Shown piece by piece: positions 21,960 to 33,317 of a stretch of 64,000 bases of DNA (positions within the stretch are counted from its first letter, which is position 1; every line of letters starts with the position of its first letter). Position numbers and translations under genes: made by a program. The notes beneath the pieces were generated by a model. That model ran no database searches. It was not told the origin of the DNA and saw only the letters and a list, made by a program, of their open reading frames with translations. Location: positions 124,001 to 188,000 of the forward strand of contig JAQFVV010000207.1 of assembly GCA_028023455.1 (NCBI GenBank), given 5' to 3'. Origin of the DNA: Epiperipatus broadwayi. Its lineage: Eukaryota; Onychophora; Udeonychophora; Euonychophora; Peripatidae.

Positions 21960-22685
21960 AGAGTAGTGATCCCCCTGGCTGGACAATCCCAAATGCTCAA
22001 CCTGTTGTATAATGGGCATCCAGGGATAGTCCAGATGAAGATGCTCGCAAGGGCATATGTATGGTGGCCAACTTTGGACACAGAGATTAAGTCTAAATTT
22101 CACCACTGCTAACATTGCAAAATGAATCAAAATATGCCAGCAAAAAATAAAACAGTTCATTGGCCTAAACCTGAAGGCCCCTGGTCATGTGGACCATGCT
22201 GGCCCATGGAAAAGCAAACTACTATTGATTCATATTCTAAGTGGTCGGAGGTAGTGGAAGTTCCATCAATCCAGACCACTGCAACAATAGAAGCTCTTGC
22301 TCTTAGAAAGCTATTTGTGACACATGGCCTTCCTAGAATGATAGTCTCAAATAATGGCACAACATTCACTGCAGTAGCCTTTAAAATCTTTTGTGACAAT
22401 AATGGCATAGAGCTAGTCTTCAGCCCAACATTTCACCCTGAAAGCAATGGTCAGGCTGAGAGACTGGTGCAAGAGACCAAAAAATTGCTCACAAAAATCG
22501 ACACAGGAAGCTGGAACATCCGTATTGCCAGAATGTTATTAACTCAGCACTCTACACCAAGTACTGCAACCGGAAAAACTCCAGCTGAACTGCTGTGTAA
22601 TAGAACTTTGCGAACCAACTTGTCAGCTCCAATACCTGAGCCAAATGATGAAAAACAAAAAAAGGATAAAACTACCAAATTATAA
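21960..22685 (+). pseudogene. Integrase of gypsy 1
   Basis: The N-terminal HHCC zinc part is readable at about 22000-22125 (NGHPGIVQMKMLARAYVWW, then the C-x2-C with a stop inside). The core has TIDSYSKWSEV with the first catalytic D, then VSNNGTTFT where the second catalytic residue should be D of DNG but is N, then FHPESNGQAERLV with the catalytic E. KTPAELLCNR follows. The D-to-N change alone would abolish strand transfer. Confidence 0.9.
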
Positions 22686-23001
22686 ATGAGGACTAATGTT
22701 GTATAGCGGATCTGTTAAATGGATCCCGGTGGTCGTAATTCAACAAAAAGGACTTCACACCATTTTAGTGGAAATGGCAGATGGATGTCAACATCATCGC
22801 CATCGAGATCAACTGAGACTGGATTATACTGATGCAGCCACAAGGAATGAAGAACCAGAGACATGCAGTACAAGCAAGGAGAACCAACGAACCAAAGATA
22901 TAAGCAAGGAGGACCAACAAACTGAAGATGACAGCAAACCAGAACCAGCACCAAAGCACTTTAATCATCCTCCAGCACACCTGCATGACTATGTTTTCTA
23001 A
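22686..23001 (+). pseudogene. Integrase C-terminal tail of gypsy 1
   Basis: After a stop the frame 22696-23001 has WIPVVVIQQKGLHTILVEM and RHRDQLRL, as in gypsy integrase tails that bind DNA ('KWIPG.I....G...Y.V....G...RRH.DQLR'). The end is Glu/Thr/Lys-rich without motif. Confidence 0.7.
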
Positions 23002-23013
23002 GGTAAATTTTAC

Positions 23014-23026
23014 CCAGGGGGAGGGA
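23014..23026 (+). promoter_or_regulatory. Polypurine tract of gypsy 1
   Basis: CAGGGGGAGGGA immediately before the 3' LTR start primes plus-strand synthesis in LTR elements. Confidence 0.85.
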
Positions 23027-23659
23027 TGTTATTGTCCTCCCTTCTTTCAGAAGTAGACTCTTCCAGATGCCTCCTTATCTGATCAGATTAAGCATTGTTT
23101 GCCACAGGCCAATAGGCTGATGTATAGATAAAAATATAGCCAATGATTATTAGAGGCCAATATGCAACGATGCTTGCTGAATCCAAAGGTTTTCAATAAG
23201 GTCAGGGATCTGGGTATAAATAGTCAGCCTTTTGTAAAAATCGAGGAAGAACATGTCTAACCTGAAAAGACTCTTTGTGTTCTCTGAGGTAAGCTCTGCT
23301 AACCTAAACAGCAGCAAGTATTCTCATTGATAGCACTATGCTATTTTGTCTACACAGCTAGGCAAGTTCCACAGAGACCAGATGCTGCTAAGACCACTCT
23401 CAGCTCGAGGCAGGCTGTCTTGTACAGCTGGAAGAGTCATAGATCCTACCCATGAGGCAAGCCATCAGGTGTGGTTGGAAGCAGCAGGCAGAACCTAGAG
23501 TTTACATTAAACTCCAATATTTAACTTGTAAATATTCACTTGTATATATTGTATATATATTTGTACATAATAATAAATATATTAATTGCAATACTTGTTT
23601 CAGTATTATTTTACATTATTTTCTGTTGGTTGGGTCTGTAATCCAGACCAAACACAACA
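23027..23659 (+). repeat. 3' LTR of gypsy 1
   Basis: Same start and end as the 5' LTR (TGTTATTG, CACAACA), TATAAATAG near 23215, AATAAATATA near 23571. Scattered substitutions and a few small indels relative to the 5' LTR indicate an old insertion. Confidence 0.95.
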
Positions 23660-25450
23660 AGGCCCTTTTTCCAATATGGTAAAACAACCAAATTCAAATA
23701 ACTACCAGAAGAAAGAGCAGGAACTAAAATCTTAACTAATCATGCTTCTTTCCATATATTACTAAAAAAATACAAATCCCACAGACATCCCAACAATTAT
23801 GAATTACAAAGGTGCTCCAATGATATTGTCATTCAGAGGGGTAGGACCTTGGTGCTTTTTTGCCTTCAATGAACTCACCTGACTAAAGACTGTCAAGCCA
23901 GAATATGTAATAACTGTGGAGGAAAGAAGCCCAAATATCATAAATGGAACACAAGTAATAAACTAAATTATATAGAAACAACAACTAACACTCTTCAAAC
24001 AAATAATAACTCTTAACACAACTATACAGTCTGAATATGATGATCAACTCAAAAAGGACAAAGAACTACAGACAACCTAGTATTGTACTCAAGATCCACA
24101 ACATATCCTAAAGAATTGAATATACAAAGCCTTTCAAAATTCCAAATTCCAGACATTAAATTTGCCACATAAAAAGATGCAATACAGAATAAAAAGTCAC
24201 CATACATTGAAAAAACTAATCTTGAAAATGAGGCACAAACCTCAAATAATAATAAACTAAGTCAAGCTCAAATGCAAACAACAATTTCTTCCAAAAAAAA
24301 ATACTGCAGAGCAGACAAAACCAAAGACATCAATACTCCTAGCAAAATCAAAAATCCCAAAGAAAAAGGAAACAAGTCAAAAACATAACAAAAATATTAA
24401 TCCAGACAGTAAAATTGATCTCACATTTGAAGAAGAAATGGAAATGGAAGCCAAATGGATCAGGATGATACAGAGGATATAATATTATCAGATTTAATTA
24501 TAACCAACAGTGAATCAGAAAATGCAAACTCGGAACCACCACAAAAGAAAAAACACCTAACAACACCACAAATTAAACAAACCAAAAATAATTCAGATGC
24601 GCAAACAATCAAAAACTTTGTGGTAGAAAATAACACCAACTATAGTAATACAGATAATGAAATTGAAAATTGCTTGAATAAACATAAGAGGGATTAACTC
24701 CAATCCATCCAAATTTGCCTAATTTAAAAAACACATAGCCTAATTGGACACTTTATCAACATTTCAAATTATGAAAATATACTAGAACCAGTGCCTCCAA
24801 CAGACCAACCCCCACCTAACAAAAGCAACTGTATAGACATAATTATAAGCAATCTTAAAAAATACATAACTATTTCAAAACAAACATTTGAAACTAAACT
24901 TAAAATCTGGGATGCATATGAACTTATACACCCCCTATTAAAAACCATCCCAGGATCTCTTCATCTTACAAATCAAAAGATTACAAAACTTTGCAAATAC
25001 TGGGACTGGAACCCAAATATTGTACTTGCTTATCAAAATAAACATGGATGCCATACCCACCAACTACTTCTTAAATAACAAAAGAGGCATATCTAAAATA
25101 ACCCCCACCCCCTATCTGTGAAAGAGAGGATAAAACCTTTCAACATCTTATCAACAACTGCCAAGATCTTTGGAAATCTAAACAATTGACAATAAGACAA
25201 AAATGAACAATTACACCATCATTTCTATAAAGCAAAGCATCAAGACCAAACAATGTGCAATCATAAGATTATCCGTGTTTTTAATGATGGCACTATGGTT
25301 AACCAGATGCATAAGGTTTTCACCCTCCCACAACAAAATGAAGAGACCTTTTTCACCAACAAACTTACTGAACTTAGGAAAAGTGATCAAATGCTCGCTC
25401 CAATAAACAGATACAAGAATACATGGAACATTATCAATAATTAGAATATA
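23660..25450 (+). pseudogene. LINE ORF1-like relic, 3' part (zinc knuckles)
   Basis: Continues the element interrupted by gypsy 1. At 23813-23950 one frame has a CCHC-like pair: C-LQ(stop)T-H-LTKD-C followed by ARICNNCGGKKPKYHKWN, as in retroelement nucleic-acid-binding tails. Further frames at 24455-24697 (acidic start MDQDDTEDIILSD, then Lys/Asn-rich), 24791-25078 (KLCKYWDWNPNIVLAYQNKHG) and 25203-25444 are not recognised. All are broken by stops. No RT was found after them. Confidence 0.45.
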
Positions 25451-25599
25451 GATGATGACATACCAATTTCAAAATCTTAGAAAAACCAAGACACAACTAA
25501 TATAAAAAACAAAGAACTCTTTACCCAGAATCATGAACACTCTATAGTCTAATAATGTATTAAAGCCTTAAATAAATAATTTGAAAAAAAATTAGAAAA

Positions 25600-25855
25600 T
25601 AGGATGACAGAAGATAAATGTTAAAAATTTGATTAAAATAATATTCAATGTTTTTTTTTATAAGAAATACATAAAGATTAATAATCTGAATTGGAAACAT
25701 TCAACAACTATGAATATCTTAATCAGATTATCATGAGTGGAAACAGAATTGATAAACCTAATCATGAAATACTTTTAGCAAAAATAATTTAATATTTAAA
25801 AAATTATATTTTTGTATTTCAAAAGGAAGGTTGAACACTTTTTAGATAAATTTAT
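25600..25855 (+). pseudogene. Highly decayed RTE LINE fragment
   Basis: Nucleotide phrases match copies B and C in order: AGATAAATGTTAAAAA, AAAGATTAATAATCTGAATT, CTATGAATATCTTAATCAGA (for TACAAATACCTTGCTCAGA), GTGGAAACAGAATTGATAAA and CAAAAGGAAGGTTGAACACTTTT. Coding capacity is lost. It is far more diverged than the other copies. Confidence 0.6.
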
Positions 25856-27805
25856 ATATATATATATATGCACAGGCAATTTTACGGTTCCACTGTCTTG
25901 CAATCTTTTTCAGGACCATTCCTATATTAATTTCATAAAACTATATATATATTGTACCAGACCATTCTCCCTGCGGATTTCCTAATCCTAATCTTGCACT
26001 GAGCATCAAGTGAACAAGATTTAACAGGAAAAGAGATGAATACCAATTTAGCCGATTGTCTGTACTCATGTATATTGGTACTTCCAGCTAAACTGATAAA
26101 AAGAGTGGATTGACAGGACTCTTCCAGTTAAAAACACCCTTTAGTTGCTATCTTATTTGAATGCCTGAATATTTAGAACAATGGCAAGTTCACACCTTTG
26201 AAAAATCTATTTACAAAATAGACCTTTGCGCGCCACTTCTAGAAAAGAATAAAAATGAATTTTTCCCCCCTCCCAGAAGGGTGTGCAATACCATGTCCAG
26301 CGAAGCATGAGAATAAGATTTAACACCCCGGTAGAGCGATATCCCTTTGTGGCTAGCTCAGTCACTCTACATCTAGGGTCTTCAAATGGGTAAGTTAAAT
26401 GATTATTATAGGTACGTGGTTGATGAGGAAATGACACGTTTTTTTATCAATATAAAGAATATGAAAACGAAACAAGTTTAATATTATGATTAAATATTTA
26501 TTTAATCCCAAATACCCACCACCATTTCATACTAATGATGATATAATAAAAAAAATACTAAATAATTAATGATTACAAACCCATATATGCATTGAAATAG
26601 ATAAATACAATTTTAAATAAAATAATAATAAATCCCTAAAGCTATTTCCAATGTTGTATAAAGAATGGAAGTGGTCTGAGCTCTTTTTACCCAATAGAAA
26701 TAAATTTTACTTTTTTGTGATTTGATATACAGATATGAGATTTTCAGTCATACAGGCATACGCTTTTACTGATAACTTTAAAACTTTTTATTGATAGCAA
26801 AATAAAAAATAAAAAAACAACTACGTATACGTACATTTGCAATATGAGATATTTCACTAATTTCATACTTTTCAACAAGTCAACAAGGTTGCATTGGCTC
26901 AGATACTATATCGTACTCACCATAAGGTATTGTATCTATTTCCCTTTCACTATAGATAAATTTCTGTACATGTATATGCACGCATCACAATTATACACTT
27001 ACTATTACTTTAAATATAAAGTTATTAGAGCACTTGCCTACAGGGAATCTATAATAGATCAATTCCTTCTTGCACTCATCATAAGGTGCAGCAGTAACAA
27101 AAAAAATAACTTAAAAAGGATATACGGTTAAATACATTTTTAGATATTCAGCATGAGATATCGTATTTACCGAATATTATAAGCGTATGTATGCATATAC
27201 ATACATGTATATCCATATATGACAAATTTCAGGAGTAACAACAAGAGGAAAATGAATAGCAACAAAAAAAAAAGAATCTCATTGCAATCTTTGTGAAAAT
27301 ACTAGAATTTGAAATAGAAAAATTGACTCAAGGATTTAAGTAAAAGCTTTATCATTTATGCCCGTAATAACTGTAAATTCATATACATATGCGAGAGACA
27401 CTCTCTCTTTTTTAAATGATTAATAATAATAACAAAAAAATAATATATTTAATCGGAAATATCAAAGTTAATTATTTCAATATTAATAAATATCTTAAAA
27501 TAAACTTATATCTGCATCTTCATTTTTCTCCTCTGGGCTCTTGAGTGGGCTTCAAGTTAACTGGCTGTGTGGTGAAGATTTCATCCATTTAACAAGGTGG
27601 CATTTGTCATCATCATGGCCAGCTAGAATTGGTGTAGTCACATCTTGGCGGCTTGAGACAGAGAAAGGGTGGTGCACCGGATAGTTGTCTACCCCATGGT
27701 CATTTTGCTGGAATCTCTAGCATATTGCTTCATATCATTTTTATATATCTAATAAATTTTATCAAATGTTCATTTTCTATCTTGACTAGTTTATTAAATT
27801 CTTAA
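25856..27805. other. Short TA repeat, GC-richer island, then AT-rich DNA
   Basis: (TA)n at 25857-25869. 26210-26420 is GC-richer and has a weak tRNA-like look (GTGGCTAGCTCAGTC at about 26350), but no matching second box, so I do not call a tRNA. 27530-27720 is also less AT-rich, without frame. Nothing else is seen. Confidence 0.4.
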
Positions 27806-27970
27806 GAAATCAAGAGTTCTTAAAAGAACTATATAATGGATTTCTTAGAAAATGTCAGCAGAAATCATGAGTTCTTAAAAGAACTATATAATGGATTTCT
27901 TAGAAAATGTCAGCAGAAATCAAGAGTTCTTAAAAGAACTATATAATGGATTTCTTAGAAAATGTCAGCA
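27806..27970. repeat. Three tandem copies of a 55-bp unit
   Basis: Units begin at 27806, 27861 and 27916 and are nearly identical (one A/T change in GAAATCAAGAGTTC). Each contains the inverted repeat AGTTCTT-AA-AAGAACT. Confidence 0.95.
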
Positions 27971-28817
27971 GCGGTCTAGTCCATAAATTTATCTCTAAGG
28001 TGCTAGATGATTGAAAATCTCTGGAGCCAAAGTAGTGAACAACTTGAATGCCAAATAAAGAATGAATCTCCCAGCACTGACTAACTTATCAAAATCACCC
28101 ATAAGAACCAATACAGATAGCCCTCTGAGAAGTATGAATCAGCCAATTCTTTTAATTTAGCTTATCACTTCGATTATAACATTGCTTACAATTTTTCTGA
28201 TTAAATTTTACATTTTAGGGTTTGATACAATGATTGTTTTCCATCTTGAAAAACCCAGACCATTTGCTTACAAAATCAATTCAAAAGAATTTTTAAAAAG
28301 ATAACAGTTTAATTATAGCCTTATCAAACATTTTGCTTTTGATCAGATTTTTGTAAAAGCAATTAACATTATTTGCTTATGGAATAAAATTACAATCTTT
28401 AGAAAAGTAATTAAAAAAAGTGAAAAATATACAAGTATGTTGGAACAATGGCTTTAATTATTTATTTTACTAATATGTTCCAACATTTGATTCATTTGTT
28501 TAATAAGTTTGCCTTTCTCTATTTGAATTTTTCAGAGAAAAGCCAAATACATAAAGTGATATATCATAAAAAATATACAAAATAGAAAAATTAAACGAGT
28601 TTATTATACATGTACAATATTTGTGTGACCATTAAATGTTTGCTTTAGATTGGCATGTGTGGGTATTCTAATTGCTCAGATCCAACTTCCATTATTAATA
28701 TAGCACATTTATATGGTTGTTGTGCCTAATATGTACAAATCTATATATGTATCTGCTGTAATTTTCTGTACAGCAGATTTTGTCCAAGGCCATTTGATAA
28801 TGTCTGGCACAATATAT
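27971..28817. other. AT-rich DNA, no gene seen
   Basis: No open frame. Two short inverted repeats: TGTTGGAAC/GTTCCAACA at about 28438-28486 and ATCTGCTGT/ACAGCAGAT at about 28750-28779. Their role is unknown. Confidence 0.5.
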
Positions 28818-30764
28818 TGTGAGAGTACCATATGAGCCTCACCTAAAACAATTTGTGATTTTTTGTGAATTTAACTGTGCTTATATCGAATCAATAGATA
28901 TAAATAACTTACACCTATCTTAAGCTTTTCATGTATCAGCTATATACATAAACTAGTTAGTATTAAAAGAATAATTCTAAAAATGAATAATTCTAATTTG
29001 TTTATACACACACATAAATAAATGTTTCCAACTAATAGTATTTTTTATTAACCAAAACTTGACATTTGACAAAGCCTTAAGTCAACATTGCATTTTTATC
29101 AGTTGAAACAAGGGAAATAAACGTTTGGGGTTCATTACAAATTGTATATTTCAAACAATAGAACGTGAGCTTGATTATGTGATATCCTTGCTGAAATTAA
29201 TCCAGTATTAAAACGAACTAATATTGTTATGACAATAATCTTCTATTTAGTTATCAAGGCAAGAACTATGTCTGTAAATTTAAATGTGTTCGAATTTAGA
29301 ACACATTTAAGAGAAAAAGAAGATTCAATACTTTAATTACTTTCTTCAACTAATTAATTTACTGCCTTTTAATAGTATAAAGAACTATAAAAAAATAATC
29401 ATTGAAATTGACAAGATTATAAGAGTTATCAATGTCTTCAAAATGAGTTTTCAAAATATATATTTAAGAAGACAAAACATTATAAAGATTTTCTCTGGCT
29501 AGACAATTTATGCCAAGGATTTCTGCTGATGTTTTAAACCTGAACATGTAAATTTATTCCTACTTAATCAATGCCTAAAATATAGTTGTCATAATTCTCA
29601 TTTAAAAAGCTGCCTTAATATTGGAGTATTATATTGAAGAAGATGTTAAATATTTTACTACGCAAATATTTAAAGAATGAATATCTGGATTGCCTCTTCG
29701 AACGGTGATCAATGAACTTTATGTTTCAACATTCATCGTCATTTTATTTCATCTAAGGAGGGATATAAAACCGTTATTCTTTCTTGTCTTGGATTACTTC
29801 ATTGTGTATTTTAATAAGCCTTAAACTTTATTTCCTTTGTGGATAATTATATTTACTTAGAAAAATTACTTTGTATATTAAAGTGGAGAACTGATAAGAT
29901 GAACACTTTATTTTTTTTATTTATTTATTAAAATTTAGATGTTGATATTTTGATATATACTCTGATGAAAATGACAGCTGACTAAGGTAAAAGTTTTTAA
30001 ATTATTTCAATTTGGAAGTAAGTTTTATTATATTCCAAATTGAATCTTACATGACAATTAACATAATATATTTTTAAACATACATAACTAATATCAGAAT
30101 ACATTCTATTATTAATCTAGTGTGAATGGATGTTATCGTATATAGACATACAACACACACTGAATCATTTTAATGACACAATAGGTAGATTTATAATATA
30201 TCATGTGTATTATTTATTATACGCATGATTTTAAATTATATATATATATATATATGTAAATGATTACATTTTTTTTTTTAATATTAAATAATTTATTAGT
30301 GTATATATATAAGCACAGATTATAATTCTAAATTTTAATGTTTTTATGTGATAATATTTTTGTTTTTTATTACGGATTAAAATGTGTTAAACTTGATTTT
30401 AAAATTAAACAGGTCTCGTTTGTTTATTTTATTTAGTCGTTTTATAAAACCAATAATTATAAATATACATACTCACGCATATATATGTTAAATCAACTTA
30501 ATGATTTAATATTTATAAAGAAGTTATATATAGCTTATACTAAATTTATCATTACTATGGGATACTTGTGGAAATGCCTGAAGAGAATCAATTGCAATTT
30601 CTACTCTGAGCTCGAATTCCGAGATTAACGAGGTTATTAATAGAGGAGTGAATTGAATTATATTTTAAATAACATCATCCATGGCATTCTATAAGAAGAC
30701 TCAAAGTCCGACTATAGTTAGATGCGACTTCCTCGAGTCCTGAAAAGGATCGTCCCGTTATACA
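28818..30764 (+). repeat. 5' LTR of element 3 (1947 bp)
   Basis: Begins TGTGAGAGTACC and ends GTTATACA before the PBS. TATAAAA at 29764-29770 is a likely promoter. Two perfect inverted repeats are conserved in both LTRs: TAAATGTGTTC/GAACACATTTA (29281-29309) and TTCAATTTGGAA/TTCCAAATTGAA (30006-30044). Unusually long LTR. Confidence 0.93.
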
Positions 30765-30782
30765 TGGCGCCCATACTTAAGG
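30765..30782 (+). promoter_or_regulatory. Primer-binding site of element 3
   Basis: TGGCGCCCATACTTAAGG directly after the LTR terminal CA. It begins TGGCGCC, as many retroelement primer sites do, and differs from the TGGTGCAGT site of gypsy 1 and 2. Confidence 0.75.
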
Positions 30783-31664
30783 CATGAAACAGTAGTTTTC
30801 CATTAGTTAAATCCATAGGTTAAAAAAAAAAAGTATGTTGTGAATTGGTAAAAACACTGAATAATAAATAATAGAGACCTTGAAATCAAATGATGGAATT
30901 ATAATTGATACATTAACCTTTTAACTGCTAATTATATTATTGGTTGTATGAGGTAAAAATCAAATCTTTTAATTGGCCAACTCACAAACTGAAGACAAAG
31001 CCTATTGTTAAAACATATTCACCTATAATATTAAATTCAACTCAGATACATTTATAAAAAGTATATTATTAATTTTTCAGGTTATGAAGAAAACGAAAGT
31101 TCTTTCAAAAATAAATTGCTATTTATTTATTCTAAAATATTCAATTTCGGCAACATAAAAGCTATAATATAAACAAAAAGATCGACTTTTACGTTATAGA
31201 AAAGTAAATATTTCTTTTTACTACAGCTTCAATATTTTTACAAAAATCTTCGATATTTTTCGAAAATAATTTTGTTTTTTTAGTTTATTTTTTAAAAATT
31301 ATTTTTAATTTGTCAAATTATCCTTTTTTTAATACTCAAATCACATTCAAAATGAAAATCTCAGCATTTATCTTTATTTTCTTTGATCAGGCAGTTTCTT
31401 TGTTTTTTCCAGCCAATCAGAATGTCTTTGTTGGCTGAGAACTGGCTGAGAGCCAATCACCAATAAGCTTCTTTCTTTGTTTAGCTTTAAATGCAGTTTT
31501 TTTTTATTTTTTACTTGTAAAAGAATTCGGAAGAGGGCACCATCTTATAGAGCTTTTAAAAACCTATTTAAAAACATATTGAACGAATATTTTCGTATAA
31601 AAACTCGCAGAGGTAGAGTGATGTCAGATGTCTACGAGGAGCCTCGTAAGAGGTGGGAAAAGGG
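30783..31664 (+). other. Leader of element 3
   Basis: Untranslated, AT-rich. Around 31405-31465 there are two CCAATCA motifs and an inverted pair (AGCCAATCA and TTGGCTGAG). The open frame at 31477-31668 is chance or leader-encoded, with no motif. Confidence 0.45.
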
Positions 31665-33073
31665 TTAAAAGAAGGAGGTGAAGAAATAGAAACAATTTTA
31701 GCAAAGTTATATACCAAATGTCTTAATGATAAAGATGTACCGGAAGATTGGAAGAATGCAGTAAAAATATTAATATTTAAAAAAGGTGATAAAGAAGATA
31801 TTAGAAATTACAGACCTATCAGCCTTTTATCAGTTTTATATAAAAATTTTACCAAGATAATTACAACTCATCTACAGAGAACTTTGGATTTCCACCAACC
31901 AAGAGAACAAGCGGGATTTAAAAGTTGTTTTAGTACAATAGATCATATCCAGGTATTGAGAGAAGTCATAGAAAGGACAAATGAATATGAGTTGTCATTA
32001 TGTTTTGGATTTGTAGATTATGAAAAGGCATTCGATTCTATACACATTTTTTCAGTGATTAAAGCACTGGATCATCAAGGTTATAGATCCAGGATATTGT
32101 CATATTTTAAGGAATATTTATAAAAATGCAACAGCAACAATTAGATTACATAATGATACCGGAAAAATCAACATTGAGGCAAGGTGACTCCATATCTCCA
32201 AAACTCTTTACAGCAGTGCTGCAAGAAGTATTTTGTGGATTAAAATGGGAAACTAAAGGAATGAAAGTAAACAGAGGTTATTTAAGTCATTTAGATTTTG
32301 CAGATGATGTAGTTGTTTTTGCAAATAATGCTTCAGAGCTGCAGGAAATGTTGCAGGAGTTAGCAGATGAAAGTAGAAAAGTAGGACTAAAGATAAATGT
32401 TAAAAAGACTAAAATAATGTTTAATCGATTTGCTCAAAATATGAAAATAAAGATTGATTATGAAGAATTAGAAGAAGTTAACAGTTACAAATACCTAGGT
32501 CAGATTATTAATACAGATGGAAACATAATGGAGGAAATTAATCATAGAATTAAACTTGGTTGGAGTGCTTTTGGTAGAAATAACTTGATACTAAAAGGAA
32601 ATATGCCTATGTGTTTGAAAAGAATGGTTTTTAACAAATGTGTTTTACCAGTTCTTACTTATGGATCTGAGACTTGGACACTTAATAGAAGGGCAATACA
32701 GAGACTTCAGACCACTCAAAGGAGTATGGAGAGATGTATGTTGGGAGTAACAAGAAGAGATTGAAAACGCAATGTATGGGTAAGACAACAAACAGGTGTT
32801 ACTGACCTTATTGAAAAAATTAAAAGATTGAAATGGAGTTCAGCTGGACATATTGCTAGAAGAAATGATAATAGATGGACAATTGAAATTTTAAACTGGA
32901 TTCCAAGAGATTGTAAAATACCCAGAAAGAGACCACATGTGAGATGGATGGATGAAATAAGAAAATGTGCAGGGGTGTTGTGGAAAAGAGAAGCTAAAGA
33001 TCGGAGAAGATGGATTAAACTTGGAGAGACCTTCATCCTGCAGTGGATTGATAATGGTTGATGATGATGATAG
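31665..33073 (+). pseudogene. RTE-clade LINE, longest copy (copy C)
   Basis: From the RT fingers to the 3' end. DVPEDWKNAVKILIFKKGD, NYRPISLLS, QAGFKSCF, FVDYEKAFDSI, RQGDSISPKLF and the catalytic FADD (SHLDFADDVVVFANN) are followed by KVGLKINVKKTK, YGSETWTLNRRAIQ and the C-terminal domain with GHIARRNDNRW, NWIPRDCK and KRPHVRWMDEIRK, ending ILQWIDNG. The 3' tail is ATGATGATGAT, a short simple repeat typical of RTE LINEs. Defects: one-base insertion near 32080, a 12-base deletion near 32176, and a TGA at 32762 that is CGA in family logic (CpG decay). 5' truncated: no APE endonuclease. Nested in element 3. Confidence 0.9.
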
Positions 33074-33186
33074 TTTGTACATTAAAATATATATTATAAC
33101 AACATCTTATAAAAGTAGGAAAAATAGAGTTACATTTAAGGGCACAAACACAGCATGAAATCTTTTGGCATATAGGTAATTATAAC

Positions 33187-33204
33187 CTTGAAAAGAAAGT
33201 AGTT

Positions 33205-33256
<52 letters not shown>

Positions 33257-33262
33257 AATTAC

Positions 33263-33298
<36 letters not shown>
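33187..33298. repeat. (TA)n microsatellites
   Basis: Two long TA runs, about 33205-33246 and 33270-33297, just downstream of the RTE insertion and upstream of the gag-like region. Similar runs lie at 30239-30256 and 37648-37661 in the LTRs. Confidence 0.95.
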
Positions 33299-33303
<5 letters not shown>

Positions 33304-33317
33304 GGAATTTTTCGTTA

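Larger units (their letters stand above)
18153..23659 (+). mobile_element. Ty3/gypsy LTR retrotransposon 1, complete but dead
   Basis: 5507 bp with two LTRs (635 and 633 bp, TGTT...AACA), PBS, gag, protease, RT, RNase H, integrase and a polypurine tract, in the Ty3/gypsy order with RNase H before integrase. It interrupts the LINE ORF1-like relic; flanks ATGCC (18148-18152) and AGGCC (23660-23664) look like a 5-bp target duplication with one change. No envelope-like frame lies between integrase and the 3' LTR. Frameshifts, stops and a substituted integrase residue show it cannot move by itself. Confidence 0.93.

Noticed and set aside
22696-23001. Envelope-like third gene after pol of gypsy 1
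   Set aside because: No signal peptide or membrane segment; the start matches an integrase C-terminal tail.
26240-26420. Possible tRNA gene (GTGGCTAGCTCAGTC)
   Set aside because: Only an A-box-like part; no proper B box at tRNA spacing and no paired acceptor ends.
27806-27970. CRISPR-like array
   Set aside because: Units are contiguous tandem repeats without unique spacers, and the window is eukaryotic.
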